Of a stretch of 56,825 bases of DNA, positions 48,039-56,825 are shown one piece after another. Source of the stretch: Methylibium sp. (lineage in GTDB: Bacteria; Pseudomonadota; Gammaproteobacteria; Burkholderiales; Burkholderiaceae_C); NCBI GenBank assembly GCA_013824165.1, contig PNNH01000085.1:1-56825 (forward strand). The letters run 5' to 3'. Position 1 is the stretch's first letter. Every line of letters starts with the position of its first letter. The notes under the pieces are model-generated. The model saw only the letters and a program-made list of their open reading frames with translations, was not told the origin of the DNA and did not search any database. Position numbers and translations under genes: made by a program.

Positions 48039-48758
48039 ATGGAAACGCTCTGCATTGGCGGCCTCACCCCGTTCAGCACATCGGACTGGCCCGGTCGGCT
48101 GGCTGCTGTCGTCTTCGTGCAGGGCTGCCCCTGGCGCTGCCACTATTGTCATAACGAAACTTTGCAGCAGCGCTCGGAGGCCAAGCTTGATGGCGCTGCG
48201 CTCTTGGAGTGGCTGAGCCGGCGTCGAGGGCTGCTCGACGGTGTGGTGTTCAGCGGCGGTGAGCCGCTATTAGACAGAGGCTTGCCGCGCGCGCTTGAAC
48301 AGGTGCGCGAGCTTGGATTCGCCACAGGCTTGCATACGGCAGGCATCTACCCGGCCAGGCTGAAGGGGGTCTTGCCCCTGCTCGATTGGGTGGGGCTGGA
48401 CTTGAAGGCCTCGCTCGATGCCCAGGGCAGCTATGGCCGCATCACGGGTTCCAACGGCGCGCATCGCCCGGTGTTGCAGTGTCTGGATTTGATCCTGGAC
48501 GCGCATCGGGACTCCGGCCTTGGCTATGAATGCCGCACCACCTATCACCCGGAATGGATCGACGAGCCTCAGCTGCTTCGCACAAGCGTCCAGCTGGCAG
48601 CGCGTGGGGTCAAACACTGGGTGCTTCAGGAAGCCCGCGCAACGAAGCGATGGCAACCGGCCTTACACCTGCAGTCTGGCCCTGAGGACGAATCCTGGCT
48701 GATGGGTCTGCTCAAGTTGCATGTGCCCAGCCTTGTCTGGCGTTCTGCCGGGGGGTAA
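48039..48758 (+). CDS. nrdG: NrdG, radical SAM activase of anaerobic ribonucleotide reductase
   Basis: This 239-aa protein has the radical SAM motif C-x3-C-x2-C at Cys30, Cys34 and Cys37 (GCPWRCHYCHNE) and the SAM-binding VVFSGGEPLL. It begins with LTPFSTSDWPGRLAAVVFVQG, typical of activases. It makes the glycyl radical, here presumably on the separate 63-aa protein. It follows that gene by 20 bp. The C-terminal 90 residues are longer than in short NrdG proteins, as in other betaproteobacterial activases. Confidence 0.93.
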   Translation: METLCIGGLTPFSTSDWPGRLAAVVFVQGCPWRCHYCHNETLQQRSEAKLDGAALLEWLSRRRGLLDGVVFSGGEPLLDRGLPRALEQVRELGFATGLHTAGIYPARLKGVLPLLDWVGLDLKASLDAQGSYGRITGSNGAHRPVLQCLDLILDAHRDSGLGYECRTTYHPEWIDEPQLLRTSVQLAARGVKHWVLQEARATKRWQPALHLQSGPEDESWLMGLLKLHVPSLVWRSAGG

Positions 48759-48995
48759 GCGGACGAGCTGCATTCAGCCATCCAGAGCCTTCGCTGCTCA
48801 GGCGGTCCGGCCTGCATAGGCACCTGGACGCCAAGCGGCAAAGACCATGGCGCGCAGCCGAGCCTACCGTGTCTGAGCATGGCTGCAAAGATGTGTCCGG
48901 CTAAAGCTGCTCGTTAAGTTGGAAGCAGCGACCCTGTGGCAACGGCAGCCAATCCGCCATGCAGGTTAGGGTGCATCGAGATTCGGACGCCCGAA

Positions 48996-49015
48996 GTGCA
49001 AGTCCATGCTTGCAC
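48996..49015 (-). terminator. Hairpin downstream of the chemoreceptor gene
   Basis: GTGCAAG and CTTGCAC form a perfect 7-bp stem with a 6-base loop, 15 bp beyond the chemoreceptor stop (minus strand). Only a weak T-stretch follows, so termination is possible but not certain. The rest of the nrdG-chemoreceptor gap has nothing recognisable. Confidence 0.4.
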
Positions 49016-49029
49016 ACTGGGCGTGTCAT

Positions 49030-50574
49030 TCAGCGCAGCTTGAAACGAGCCACCAGCTCTGCCAGTTGCTGAGCCTGATTGCGCAGACTCTCGGCGGCGG
49101 CAGCGCTTTGCTCCACCAGCGCGGCGTTCTGTTGGGTCACCTGATCCAGCTGGCCGACCGCTTCGCCGACTTGGCTAATGCCGCGCGACTGTTCACTGCT
49201 GGCGGTGGCGATCTCGCTGATCAGCGTACTGACCCGCTGCACCTCACTCACGATGCTCTGCATTGCACCGCCGGCATTCTCAGCAAGGCGGTTACCCGTC
49301 TCAACCTGGGTCAGGCTGTTGCCGATCAGGCTCTTGATCTCGCGGGCAGCCTCGGCGCTGCGCTGGGCCAGGCTCCGCACCTCGCCGGCCACCACCGCAA
49401 AGCCTCGGCCCTGTTCCCCCGCACGGGCTGCTTCCACGGCAGCGTTCAAAGCCAGGATATTGGTCTGGAAGGCGATTCCATCAATGACGCCGATGATCTC
49501 GGCGATCTTGCTCGACGAGGCCGAAATCGCGTGCATGCTGCTGACCAGTTCGCTCATTACCGCGCCGCCGCGGTTGGCTGCCTCGCTGGCGCCGCCTGCC
49601 AGTTGCTGAGCTTGGGCAGCGGTTTGCGCGTTGTTGCGCACGGTGCTGGACAGCTCTTCCATCGTCGCGGCAGTCTGCTCCAGATTGCTGGCCTGGTTCT
49701 CGGTGCGAGCACTGAGGTCAGCATTGCCGGTTGCGATTTCGCTCGAGCCGGTGCTAATGCTCTCGCTGCTGTCGCGTACCTGGCTGACGATGCCTCGCAG
49801 GCTCTCAGTCATCCGGCCCAAGGCCTGCAGCAACTGGGCCATTTCGTTGCGGCCGCTAGCCTGAATGCTGGCGCTCAAATCCCCAGCAGCCACCTGCTCG
49901 GCCAGGCCCAGGGCCTGGCGCACAGGGCCTGTAATGGAACGGCTCACTTGCCAGGCCAGCCAGGCGCCGAGCACGATAGCCACCAGGGTGCCGACGATAT
50001 TGAGCATCAGTACCTGACGCTCTTGCTGCTGGGCTTCGGCGTATTCTTTGGCAGCCTCGTCGATCTGCAGCTTGATCAAGCCGTCGATTCCTTTCTGTGA
50101 CTCATCACCCACTGGCACGACCACGGTCATATAGGTTCTAGCGGCGATGTCCATCGCGCTGTTCTTCACTGCGTCCCGCACGATCAGCAAACCATCCTTG
50201 ACATATCGCGTGCGCACAGCAAGGAAAGCGTCGGCCATCGAGCTTTCCTGTGCTGTCATGGCCGACTCGGCGTAAGCCTTCCAGGCAGCAGAGACCTGAT
50301 CGATATTGGCGCGCAGTCGTGGATCCAGCTCGTTCAGGTTGGCTGGCGTGGCCATCATCTCGGACACTAGCACCCGGTTCTGCAACATCAGCGAGTTGAC
50401 GCGGGCCAAGTGCTGCAGCGGCACAGCTCGGTCTTCGTAGATGTGGCTGCCGCTTTGCGCGATGTTGCGCGCCCCGAGGCTCCCCATCACCGCGATTAGC
50501 AGCAAGAGCGCGATCACAGCCGCAAAAACCAGCGTGAGCCGGGCACCGATCGTCAGATTCTCAATCGATGGCAT
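49030..50574 (-). CDS. Methyl-accepting chemotaxis protein (Tar/Tsr type)
   Basis: This 514-aa protein has a first membrane helix ([21 protein letters not shown]), a four-helix-bundle periplasmic sensor (about 35-190), a second helix ([21 protein letters not shown]), HAMP, and a long signalling coiled coil. The hairpin tip [20 protein letters not shown] is the CheA/CheW contact, followed by [19 protein letters not shown]. It relays chemotactic signals at the inner membrane. The ligand cannot be told. It is monocistronic, and its neighbours hint at a role in anaerobic or electron-acceptor taxis, which is speculation. Confidence 0.95.
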   Translation of the reverse strand: MPSIENLTIGARLTLVFAAVIALLLLIAVMGSLGARNIAQSGSHIYEDRAVPLQHLARVNSLMLQNRVLVSEMMATPANLNELDPRLRANIDQVSAAWKAYAESAMTAQESSMADAFLAVRTRYVKDGLLIVRDAVKNSAMDIAARTYMTVVVPVGDESQKGIDGLIKLQIDEAAKEYAEAQQQERQVLMLNIVGTLVAIVLGAWLAWQVSRSITGPVRQALGLAEQVAAGDLSASIQASGRNEMAQLLQALGRMTESLRGIVSQVRDSSESISTGSSEIATGNADLSARTENQASNLEQTAATMEELSSTVRNNAQTAAQAQQLAGGASEAANRGGAVMSELVSSMHAISASSSKIAEIIGVIDGIAFQTNILALNAAVEAARAGEQGRGFAVVAGEVRSLAQRSAEAAREIKSLIGNSLTQVETGNRLAENAGGAMQSIVSEVQRVSTLISEIATASSEQSRGISQVGEAVGQLDQVTQQNAALVEQSAAAAESLRNQAQQLAELVARFKLR

Positions 50575-51018
50575 CTGCTACTCCCCGTTAGGAGGCCGAC
50601 TAGCAACTCAGTTCTCTTGCCGCGCCGAGCCAGTATAGGGAGCACGCTGGCGTAGGAACAGGGCGGTCCAGATATGTCCCTTGAAAAATTCTGAGCGGGC
50701 ATCGACAAGCATTTGACTGAAGCCTCAAGGCGCGGCAGACAGCCCACCGTCTCGGTCTGTTAGCAAGTGAGCTCTGTCTTGCATCAATCGACACAAAAGC
50801 CCGGGGCGTTGCCCACCCGAGCAGCGGCTTCAGCCGCAATCCCCAGGGCGGGTTCCTGCGAGAATGCCTGTAGCGTCTGGATGCCAGCCTTCTCGATCGA
50901 TTGGACCAGCGGCAGGCCAAAGTCAACGGGAGCGCCGAAAGTCCCGGTAGTACCGGGACCCTTCAAGGCCCGCAGCATTAACTGGGTCAAGTTCACCGGA
51001 ACGTCGTCGGCATATCGA
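50575..51018. other. Intergenic region upstream of the chemoreceptor gene
   Basis: About 440 bp without a firm gene. A 70-codon minus frame (50784-50996) has no ribosome site and no recognised family. The region carries the long palindrome at 50941-50959. The chemoreceptor promoter should lie at its left end but was not recognised. Confidence 0.35.
50941..50959. repeat. 19-bp palindrome downstream of the DUF1513 gene
   Basis: GTCCCGGTAGTACCGGGAC has perfect 9-bp arms about a single central base. As RNA it would fold to an 8-bp stem with a 3-base loop, 60 bp after the DUF1513 stop. It could be a terminator hairpin without a long T-run or a protein-binding site. It is the longest near-gapless palindrome I noticed in the window. 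Confidence 0.6.
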
Positions 51019-52179
51019 TCACAGCATCAGCAGCGCCGCATGGTTGTCGGGTGCCATGGCTTCGGGCCAGGCCAGCATGCGTGCGCCGTCGCCAGCCTGC
51101 CAGCGAGCCACGCCGGCTGCGGCGGCCATCAGCAGGCCGCTTTCGCCATCCGCATCACGCCAGCTGACGAGCGCGCAGATTTCGCGCAACTCGGCCAGTC
51201 GCAGAAGCTCGGCCGGAGCGTCCGGATGCCACAGAAGGCCCCGGCCGGCCTTCTGGGCGCTCAACAGGAAGCTGCCGCCTGGGCCGGCGGTGATATCGCC
51301 GGCATAGCCCGCGCCCTCTGCGGCCCGAGTGGGGAGGCTGAGCTTCTGGCCGTCGAAGATCGCCAGCAGAGGCGACCCGCGGCGAGCCTCTGCGCTGTCA
51401 TGTTCGGTCTGTAGGCCCACGCCGAGCAGTCGGCCTGCGTGGTTGTGCGACCAGGCCAGATGGCGCAGGCTCAGCCTCTTGTCTGGCAATTGCCAGCGGC
51501 CGAGCAAACGTCCGTCCTGGGCATCCAGCCGCACCAGGCAAGGGTCCATCAGCTCCAAGGACTGCTTGCGGCCGGCTGCGTTTCGCGGAATGCCGCCGTT
51601 GGCCACCAGCAGGGTGTCGTTCAGCGCGTCTGGCAGCAACTGGTGCGGGTCCAGGCCATGACTGGGCCAAGCCGACTCGCAGCGCAGAGTTTGGGCGTCG
51701 CGTCGGGCAATCCAGCCCAGACCGCTACGAGCATCGGTTTCCGTGCTGAAGAGCCAGCGGCCGTCGGCGCTCAGCATCAGGTGACCGTTCAGCGTTCGAG
51801 GCGAGGACTCGTCCCGGCCTGGATTCAGCAGAAGCGGCGCACGCGCAGCGTCAGCATCGATGTGGATGATCCAGTCGCCAGGGCGCGTCGCCACAGCGTA
51901 GAAACCACCACGGCCGTCGGCCACCAGGCCGTGGGCGCGGCCAGGCATCCGCAAGGAGCGCAGCAATCGAATCTGGCCAGCCTGCCAATCCAGCATCGCT
52001 ATACCAACATGATCCACACTGCCTGCGCTGGCCTGGCCATCGCTCAGGACGCTGCCGCTGCGCCATGCCAAGGCCAAGTGCTGCGATGCCGGTGCTGATC
52101 GGACCGATGCGGTGCTCTGGCCCGCGTGCAGGCTGGCGCTCAGCGCGGCCAGCGCGCTCAAAAAATCACGTCTTTTCAT
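51019..52179 (-). CDS. DUF1513-domain protein, Tat-exported propeller-like
   Basis: This 386-aa protein has a Tat-type signal (MKRRDFLSALAALSASL) and propeller-like repeats (DGRGGFYAVATRPGDW, LSADGRWLFSTETDA, SLRHLAWSHNHAGRLLGVG). DUF1513 proteins are usually found with iron-uptake genes of the EfeUOB type; no such genes are present here. It follows ubiT by 11 bp on the same strand, so it is probably the last gene of the ubiU-V-T unit. Its function is unknown. Confidence 0.82.
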   Translation of the reverse strand: MKRRDFLSALAALSASLHAGQSTASVRSAPASQHLALAWRSGSVLSDGQASAGSVDHVGIAMLDWQAGQIRLLRSLRMPGRAHGLVADGRGGFYAVATRPGDWIIHIDADAARAPLLLNPGRDESSPRTLNGHLMLSADGRWLFSTETDARSGLGWIARRDAQTLRCESAWPSHGLDPHQLLPDALNDTLLVANGGIPRNAAGRKQSLELMDPCLVRLDAQDGRLLGRWQLPDKRLSLRHLAWSHNHAGRLLGVGLQTEHDSAEARRGSPLLAIFDGQKLSLPTRAAEGAGYAGDITAGPGGSFLLSAQKAGRGLLWHPDAPAELLRLAELREICALVSWRDADGESGLLMAAAAGVARWQAGDGARMLAWPEAMAPDNHAALLML

Positions 52180-52190
52180 GTGTCGCGCGC

Positions 52191-52637
52191 CTATTGACGC
52201 TGGCCGCTTGCTGGCCAGTCCTTGATGAGGGGCCCTATCGCATCCAAGGTGTTCTTGAGGATCAGGCCATATTCTGTGTCGCCCTCCATAACGAGGGCGC
52301 GCTCGAAGAACAGTCGGTCGGCGTCCTCCTGTCCACGCAGCAGGCGCCAGATAGCCTCGCTGCGCGCGCGCAGAGTCAGTGCGGTGGCACCGTCTCGGGC
52401 CCGAGCCACTTGGAATCCCGAGGGGCCCAGCTGAAGTCTCAGGCGCAGCCCCGGCTCGATAAGTTCCAGTTCGACCACGCGGCCCTGCAGGGCCAGGCGT
52501 TGCGCGGGATCCAGTCGCGGCCAGAGCAACTGGTCCAGCGCCCGAGCGGCCAGAAAAGAGGGCGGTTCGGTGGGCAGGCGCCGGACCAGATCGCGCGTTC
52601 GTGCGAGCAACTGGCGCAAGGCGGAAGTTTCATGCAT
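52191..52637 (-). CDS. ubiT: UbiT, SCP2-domain accessory factor for O2-independent ubiquinone synthesis
   Basis: This 148-aa protein has the SCP2-like lipid-binding fold: LRQLLARTRDLVRRLPTEPP, then GRVVELELIEPGLRLRLQL, DGATALTLRARSEAIWRLL and the late FFERALVMEGDTEYGLILKN. UbiT binds the polyprenyl intermediates for the anaerobic hydroxylases UbiU-UbiV. The start at 52637 overlaps the ubiV stop by 8 bp; the longer upstream frame is overlap only. Length and context fit well. Confidence 0.9.
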   Translation of the reverse strand: MHETSALRQLLARTRDLVRRLPTEPPSFLAARALDQLLWPRLDPAQRLALQGRVVELELIEPGLRLRLQLGPSGFQVARARDGATALTLRARSEAIWRLLRGQEDADRLFFERALVMEGDTEYGLILKNTLDAIGPLIKDWPASGQRQ

Positions 52638-53580
52638 GTACGAGTTCCTGCATGCCGGGCTGACGCTGAGCGAAACCGTGGACCAAGGCGCCGGGCAGTG
52701 GCAAGGAATGCAGCTGCTCCAGAGCGGCGTTGGCGCAAGCCCCGTGGTTGAGCACGGCCTCGAACTGCCGCAGAACCTCAGCAAAGCCCTGGCTGCAGGG
52801 CGAGAGCCGCAGCCGAGTTACGCCGGCTCTGCGCAGATCTGGGCCATGCGCAATCAGGCATTGAACGGAGGCAGATTGGGTCGCAATGCCGTTGAGGGCC
52901 AGGAAGGGCTTCCCCTCGCCGGTACGCAATAGCAGGCCATCAGCATCGTCCCGGCAGCGAAACTCGCATTGGTCCTTGTTCAGTCGGTGATGTCGTGCAG
53001 TGAAACAACGTGCCGAGAACGCCAGGGGCATGCGGCCGAAGCCAAAGACTTCGGTGGGAACGGAATGCTCCGGTCCTGGTGGATTGATGTGGGCGATGGC
53101 GTCCAGCGAGAGTTCCAGTGGTGGCACCCAGGCGCTGATGCCGGGCTCTTGCAAATGTTCCTGAAGCGCGCTCGCGCTGTAAATGTTGAGATGCTGGCCG
53201 AGCACCATGGGCATTCTCTGGGCTTGCGGCAGCCGGCTCCAGACCTGCAAGGCGGCGGCATCGCCCGCCTCGATCTCGAACTCGTCCTGTTCGACACTTC
53301 GGCGCAGCGTGCGTAGCTCGGCCTCACTCATCAGCAGCGGCATGGTGGCGAGGCGCACGGCCTTGCCGCAGGCCTGCAGGTCTCGGCCCAAGGCCAGCCA
53401 GTCGCTGAGGCTGAATTCATTCCGGCGCGAGCAAGTCACCTCGCCCAACACTACAGTCTCGGCCGGGCCCTCGGCCAAATCGGCGTAGAACTGCGTCAGC
53501 TGCTGGCGCGGCCACCAGTACTGCAAGGGTGCAACCGTGAGGTTGATCGGCTGTATTGATGTCATGTGCGGAACTCTCAT
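52630..53580 (-). CDS. ubiV: UbiV, peptidase U32-type anaerobic ubiquinone hydroxylase subunit
   Basis: This 316-aa protein of the U32 family has EVTCSRRNEFSLSDW, LNIYSASALQEH, VFGFGRMPLAFSARCFTARH and a following cluster DQCEFRC whose Cys residues, with the one near residue 50, would bind a [4Fe-4S] cluster. With UbiU it hydroxylates the ubiquinone ring without oxygen, using prephenate as oxygen donor. Its start overlaps the ubiU stop (ATGA); ATG at 53565 is an alternative with a better ribosome site. Confidence 0.92.
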   Translation of the reverse strand: MRVPHMTSIQPINLTVAPLQYWWPRQQLTQFYADLAEGPAETVVLGEVTCSRRNEFSLSDWLALGRDLQACGKAVRLATMPLLMSEAELRTLRRSVEQDEFEIEAGDAAALQVWSRLPQAQRMPMVLGQHLNIYSASALQEHLQEPGISAWVPPLELSLDAIAHINPPGPEHSVPTEVFGFGRMPLAFSARCFTARHHRLNKDQCEFRCRDDADGLLLRTGEGKPFLALNGIATQSASVQCLIAHGPDLRRAGVTRLRLSPCSQGFAEVLRQFEAVLNHGACANAALEQLHSLPLPGALVHGFAQRQPGMQELVHA

Positions 53581-54596
53581 CGCCAGGGACGGTCGTAGGC
53601 ACCCAGCGTGTGCTGCTGGCCCTCGGCCCAGCGTGCCAGCTCGTTCTGCCAGGATGGTGCCACCGCGAAGCGGTTGCCCTCTGCCAGGCTGTCCAGGGCC
53701 TGTCGCCAGACCCGCGTCACATTGGCTACATAGCTGGGGCTGCGCTGCCGGCCCTCGATCTTGATGGCCCGAACACCGCTTGCCGCCAGCTGTGGCAGCA
53801 ACGCGAGCGTGTTGAGACTGGTGGGTTCTTCCAGTGCGTAGTCGTGCTGGAGCGCATCGCCGACATCGAAGCGGCCTTTGCAGAGGGTGGGGTAAGCGCG
53901 CCCTTCCTCTGGCCCGTAGCGGTCGATCAGCACGCTGCCTAGCCTAGCCTCTACGCCCGATGCTGTGTCCCGCCACTGGACGGCAGAGGGCGGTGAGCAG
54001 ACACCAGCGGTATTGGGCGATTGGCCAGTCGCATAGGAGGAGAGCGCACAGCGCCCCTCCACCATCACGCAGAGGCTGCCGAAGCCGAATACCTCGATCT
54101 CCACTTCAGTGTGGCGTATCACGTGCTGGACTTGCTGGAGCGTCAGCACGCGGGGCAGCACTGCGCGTTGAATGCCATAGCGCTGACGGTAGTACTCGAT
54201 GGCCTCGTAGCTGCTTGCCGAAGCCTGAACGGAGAGATGAAGGCGCAGACCTGGATGCTGATCCCCCGCGTAGGCCATCACAGCGCTGTCAGCCACGATC
54301 AGCGCATCCGCGCCCAACGTGGCTGCAGCGTCGACAGCTTGCTGCCAGGGTGTTGCGTCACGCGCATCTGCATAGGTGTTGAGCGCCATCAACACCTGTC
54401 GTCCATGCGCGTGGGCATAGGCTACGCCCTCACGAACCTGCGCATCATCGAAGTTCAGGCCCGCAAAATTGCGGGCGTTGGTGGCGTTCTTGAGTCCGAG
54501 GTAGACAGCATCTGCTCCAGCGTCCACGGCAAGCTTTAGTGCTCGCAGTGAACCTGCTGGACAGACAAGGTGTGGAACCGGTTCGGTAGTTGACAT
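53577..54596 (-). CDS. ubiU: UbiU, peptidase U32-type anaerobic ubiquinone hydroxylase subunit
   Basis: This 339-aa protein has the U32 start LVCPAGSLRALKLAVDAGADAVYLG, the ARNFAGLNF motif and the Cys ligands in FGSLCVMVEGRCALSSY, AGVCSPP and TLCKGRFDV for a [4Fe-4S] cluster. It forms a heterodimer with UbiV. The ubiU-V-T order with small overlaps points to one transcript. In Escherichia coli these genes are activated by FNR; only a weak half-box is visible upstream here at 54660. Confidence 0.93.
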   Translation of the reverse strand: MSTTEPVPHLVCPAGSLRALKLAVDAGADAVYLGLKNATNARNFAGLNFDDAQVREGVAYAHAHGRQVLMALNTYADARDATPWQQAVDAAATLGADALIVADSAVMAYAGDQHPGLRLHLSVQASASSYEAIEYYRQRYGIQRAVLPRVLTLQQVQHVIRHTEVEIEVFGFGSLCVMVEGRCALSSYATGQSPNTAGVCSPPSAVQWRDTASGVEARLGSVLIDRYGPEEGRAYPTLCKGRFDVGDALQHDYALEEPTSLNTLALLPQLAASGVRAIKIEGRQRSPSYVANVTRVWRQALDSLAEGNRFAVAPSWQNELARWAEGQQHTLGAYDRPWR

Positions 54597-55799
54597 GTGC
54601 CCATTCGACGGCCTTTGAAGCGCCGTAATCTAAGGCTGAGCTATTGGCATGGTTTTGCCTTGACGCAAAGCGAATGCCTAAGGGTTCAGCATTGATGCGG
54701 CTTCCACTTGCCTCTGACGATGCTGTGCGCTGGGCCTAGCAATCAAGCGCTATCCGGTCGCCAGGCCTCGTGAATCTGGAAGGGAGCGGAACGGACTAAC
54801 GCTATCCAGCACTGGCTGTAGTTTTCCGGGGCCATTGCCGCTGTGGTCGTGAGTTGAAGCAGCAACGGAATGGCCCTGGTTGACGTCGAGTACGTTCAAG
54901 TGACTGGTCTCGATCAGAGGGCGCCGGCTGTGCAGACCCATCTCGCCGCGCTTGGCGCGGAGCGTATCAACGGATAGTTCATCAGCGTTCGAGGCGCAGG
55001 GCCGCCGATAGTCATCAATGCGGAGCAGCGCTTTGTCGCTGTGCTGCGCTGGCACTCCTGTCACACCGGCTCCAGGACCGTGCTGCTGTCGATCGAATTG
55101 GGTTGGTTTGCGCGCTCGATTGGCGTATCCCTGATGGCGTTGCTAGCCCGGCCAGTCGCGCGCGCCTCTACCGGCGGCCAGTTCAAGACGAGGTCCAGCA
55201 CGGGTAGGTAGGCGGGCAGCTTCCACCTTTCACAGAACATGCCGCCGGCTCCATAGGATCTGATCCAGATCGACTAAGGTTGGGCCGCGCTCTCTTGAGA
55301 CTCAGTGAATTTGCTCGAATCTTGCAGGCTAGTGGTGGAGCCGCGCTCGAAGCTGTCCACCTAGAAGGCCTGCACTGCATGGCGCTCGTCGCGTGCCAGA
55401 ACGGCAGTCAGAACTCCTACCTCGGCCAATCGCTACGGGCTCTGGGCTGTCTCCTAGTGCAGGGCTTCGATTGGGTCCGGCAGTATGGCCAGTGCCCCGC
55501 GCTGGGATAGTCGAGCAGGCTCGCCAGCACGCGGCAGATCAGGGGAGATCATCGGTTCTTTTTGGCCCATCATGCGTCTCTTTGGGCCTTGGTCCTGGTC
55601 GAGAAGCTCCTCTGGACCGGTCGGCTGATCGGTAGATGAGCTGAGGCGCCACAGAGCGACTACTCCCAAAGAACTATTTGCATCACGCAAGCGCGCAAGC
55701 TTGCTGCGGATCAAATCCACACAAGCCGTTGCGATGGTCGACTGCGGCCAGCTGCATGCGCCAACGGCGCGCATGCCGAAACGCCAGCTGGAGAAAGCC
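54597..55799. other. Long gene-poor region between ubiU and the Crp/Fnr gene
   Basis: About 1.2 kb without a gene I can defend. Frames on both strands (for example 54750-55064 minus, 55280-55510 plus, 55454-55801 minus) lack recognised domains and good ribosome sites. TTGACGCAAAGCGA at 54660-54673 is a possible FNR half-site for ubiU, with TAGATT (54627-54632, minus) as a poor -10. Composition and scattered short frames suggest decayed accessory DNA. Confidence 0.4.
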
Positions 55800-56648
55800 A
55801 TGACCCCTCATGCCATCGACCTGCCACGCAGTGCTGCACCTGCAGCGCCACTGACACTGTTGACGGCGCCGCCGGCGCCACCGCCCGAATGGATGATGCG
55901 CGGAGAGCCAGCGCCTGCCCCCGCGCCGCCGGCCAATGCCTACCGCGCCAGCGTTCGCGAGGCCATCGCGTCAGCCTGCCGGCCCTATGCGCTCAGCGAC
56001 TGGTCCGTGGCCGAGCTGGCGGCGCTGGGGCTGGGCCATCGTTTGCGGGCGCGAAGCCAGGTGCTGTCCGCCGGCAGCATGCCGGCGCGCAGCCTGTGGT
56101 TGCTGGTGCGGGGGCGCATCAGCCTGGGCAAGCGGGACGCTGGCGGCCGCTGGTGGCAGAGCCGGGAGCTGGAGGCCGGCGACTGGATCGACGTTTCCAG
56201 CGCCTGGATGGGCGAAAGCCACCCCGAGACCGCGCTCGCGCTGACTCCGGTGATGGTGCATGAACTCCCGGTTGACGAAGTGGTGGGGCACTGCCTCAAC
56301 GATGCAGCGCTGGTGCGTGTGCTGCTGGCCTGCGTGGCGGCGCAGGCGCGTGGTGCCACCTTGCAGAGCCAGGCGCTGTTGACCAAGGACACCCAGGCGC
56401 GCCTCGCCGCCTGGCTGCTGGACTGCTGCCAGGCACAGGGTGACGGCAACAGCCCGCAGTTCCTGCTGCGACAGCACAAGAAGGATCTCGCCTCGCAGCT
56501 GGGCATCACGCCGGAGACACTGTCCCGCTGCCTGCGCCAGTTGCAGCAGCAGGGGCTGCTCGAGATGGACGGCTACCGGATGCGCCTCAGCGATCTGGAC
56601 GCCATGCGCCAGCTTGCCGAGCGCAAGCCGCCACGCTATATGCGCTGA
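55800..56648 (+). CDS. Crp/Fnr-family transcriptional regulator with Pro/Ala-rich N-terminus
   Basis: This 282-aa protein has a proline/alanine-rich N-terminal 50 residues, a cyclic-nucleotide-binding-like sensor domain (VLSAGSMPARSLWLLVRGRIS, then SRELEAGDWIDVSSAWMG) and a C-terminal HTH (HKKDLASQLGITPETLSRCL). The E-x-x-S-R recognition pattern predicts TTGA-type sites. FNR-type N-terminal Cys residues are missing. The start at 55800 has GGAG 6 bases upstream. It is unlike the two Dnr copies and may respond to another signal; its partner genes probably lie beyond the right end. Confidence 0.85.
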   Translation: MTPHAIDLPRSAAPAAPLTLLTAPPAPPPEWMMRGEPAPAPAPPANAYRASVREAIASACRPYALSDWSVAELAALGLGHRLRARSQVLSAGSMPARSLWLLVRGRISLGKRDAGGRWWQSRELEAGDWIDVSSAWMGESHPETALALTPVMVHELPVDEVVGHCLNDAALVRVLLACVAAQARGATLQSQALLTKDTQARLAAWLLDCCQAQGDGNSPQFLLRQHKKDLASQLGITPETLSRCLRQLQQQGLLEMDGYRMRLSDLDAMRQLAERKPPRYMR

Positions 56649-56825
56649 CCCATTGAACCGCGGCCCAAACCTTCAATCGCTTTCCCCTCTTCAGCGGCAG
56701 GCCTGTGCGCCCGCACGGACCAGGGATGCGTGAGCTGCACCACCGGACCTTGCTCAAGAACTGGCTGCTGGCCTGTCCCGTGCCACAACACTGGTAACTC
56801 TCGCAGGGTGCCTGTTCAGCCCATC

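Noticed and set aside
50960-51010. Similarity of the minus strand to parts of a TPP riboswitch (CCAG...AATGCTG-like pieces)
   Set aside because: The conserved CTGAGA core and the paired arms are missing and no thiamine gene lies downstream.
54750-55064. A 104-codon minus-strand frame as a transposase remnant
   Set aside because: No transposase motif could be recognised and the surrounding frames do not extend the match.

Overview
The window is GC-rich DNA from a denitrifying betaproteobacterium, most likely Burkholderiales of the Rubrivivax/Roseateles/Leptothrix kind. This is inferred from the denitrification gene layout, the CcoG/NnrS/UbiUVT content and a lasso peptide precursor whose core resembles rubrivinodin of Rubrivivax gelatinosus (comparison from memory). 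I found no rRNA, tRNA or CRISPR array.

Region 1 (1-11.6 kb) is a lasso peptide island. On the plus strand lie a FecI-type ECF sigma factor, a FecR anti-sigma factor, a TonB receptor with an N-terminal STN signalling domain, and a secreted prolyl-oligopeptidase-like lasso isopeptidase. Converging on them from the minus strand is the biosynthetic operon: precursor A (44 aa), B (RRE plus transglutaminase-like protease) and C (asparagine-synthetase-like cyclase). A strong hairpin lies between A and B. A LuxR-type regulator, a small unknown gene and the tail of a second FecR sit at the left edge. The peptide is presumably made by B and C, re-imported by the receptor, sensed through FecR/FecI and linearised by the isopeptidase.

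Region 2 (11.9-14.3 kb) looks like accessory DNA: a Y1-transposase-like protein that has lost half of its HUH motif, an AlpA-type regulator, an HU protein, and nested inverted repeats that may be insertion-sequence ends.

Region 3 (14.3-45.0 kb) encodes reduction of nitrite to N2. The nos operon runs nosZ-R-D-F-Y-L-L' on the minus strand, with a DUF2946 gene before it and, divergently, a cytochrome c lipoprotein and the flavin transferase nosX. A seven-gene NO-response operon follows (DUF2249, nnrS, nsrR, ccoG, an NnrS-like gene, a DUF59 gene, a membrane protein). Then come a DGC protein, a SirB2 protein, a TonB receptor, nirS-nirM plus a short d1-propeller protein, two Dnr-type regulators, and norC-B-Q-(ferredoxin membrane protein)-D. 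TTGA-N6-TCAA-like boxes precede most of these units. Nitrate reductase and haem d1 synthesis genes are not in the window.

Region 4 (45.0-56.8 kb) serves anaerobic growth: a class III ribonucleotide reductase whose glycyl-radical domain is a separate 63-aa gene, its activase, and two NrdR boxes at the canonical 32-bp spacing; a chemoreceptor; a DUF1513 protein; ubiT-ubiV-ubiU for O2-independent ubiquinone synthesis; and a third Crp/Fnr-family regulator. About 1.2 kb before that regulator contains no recognisable gene.
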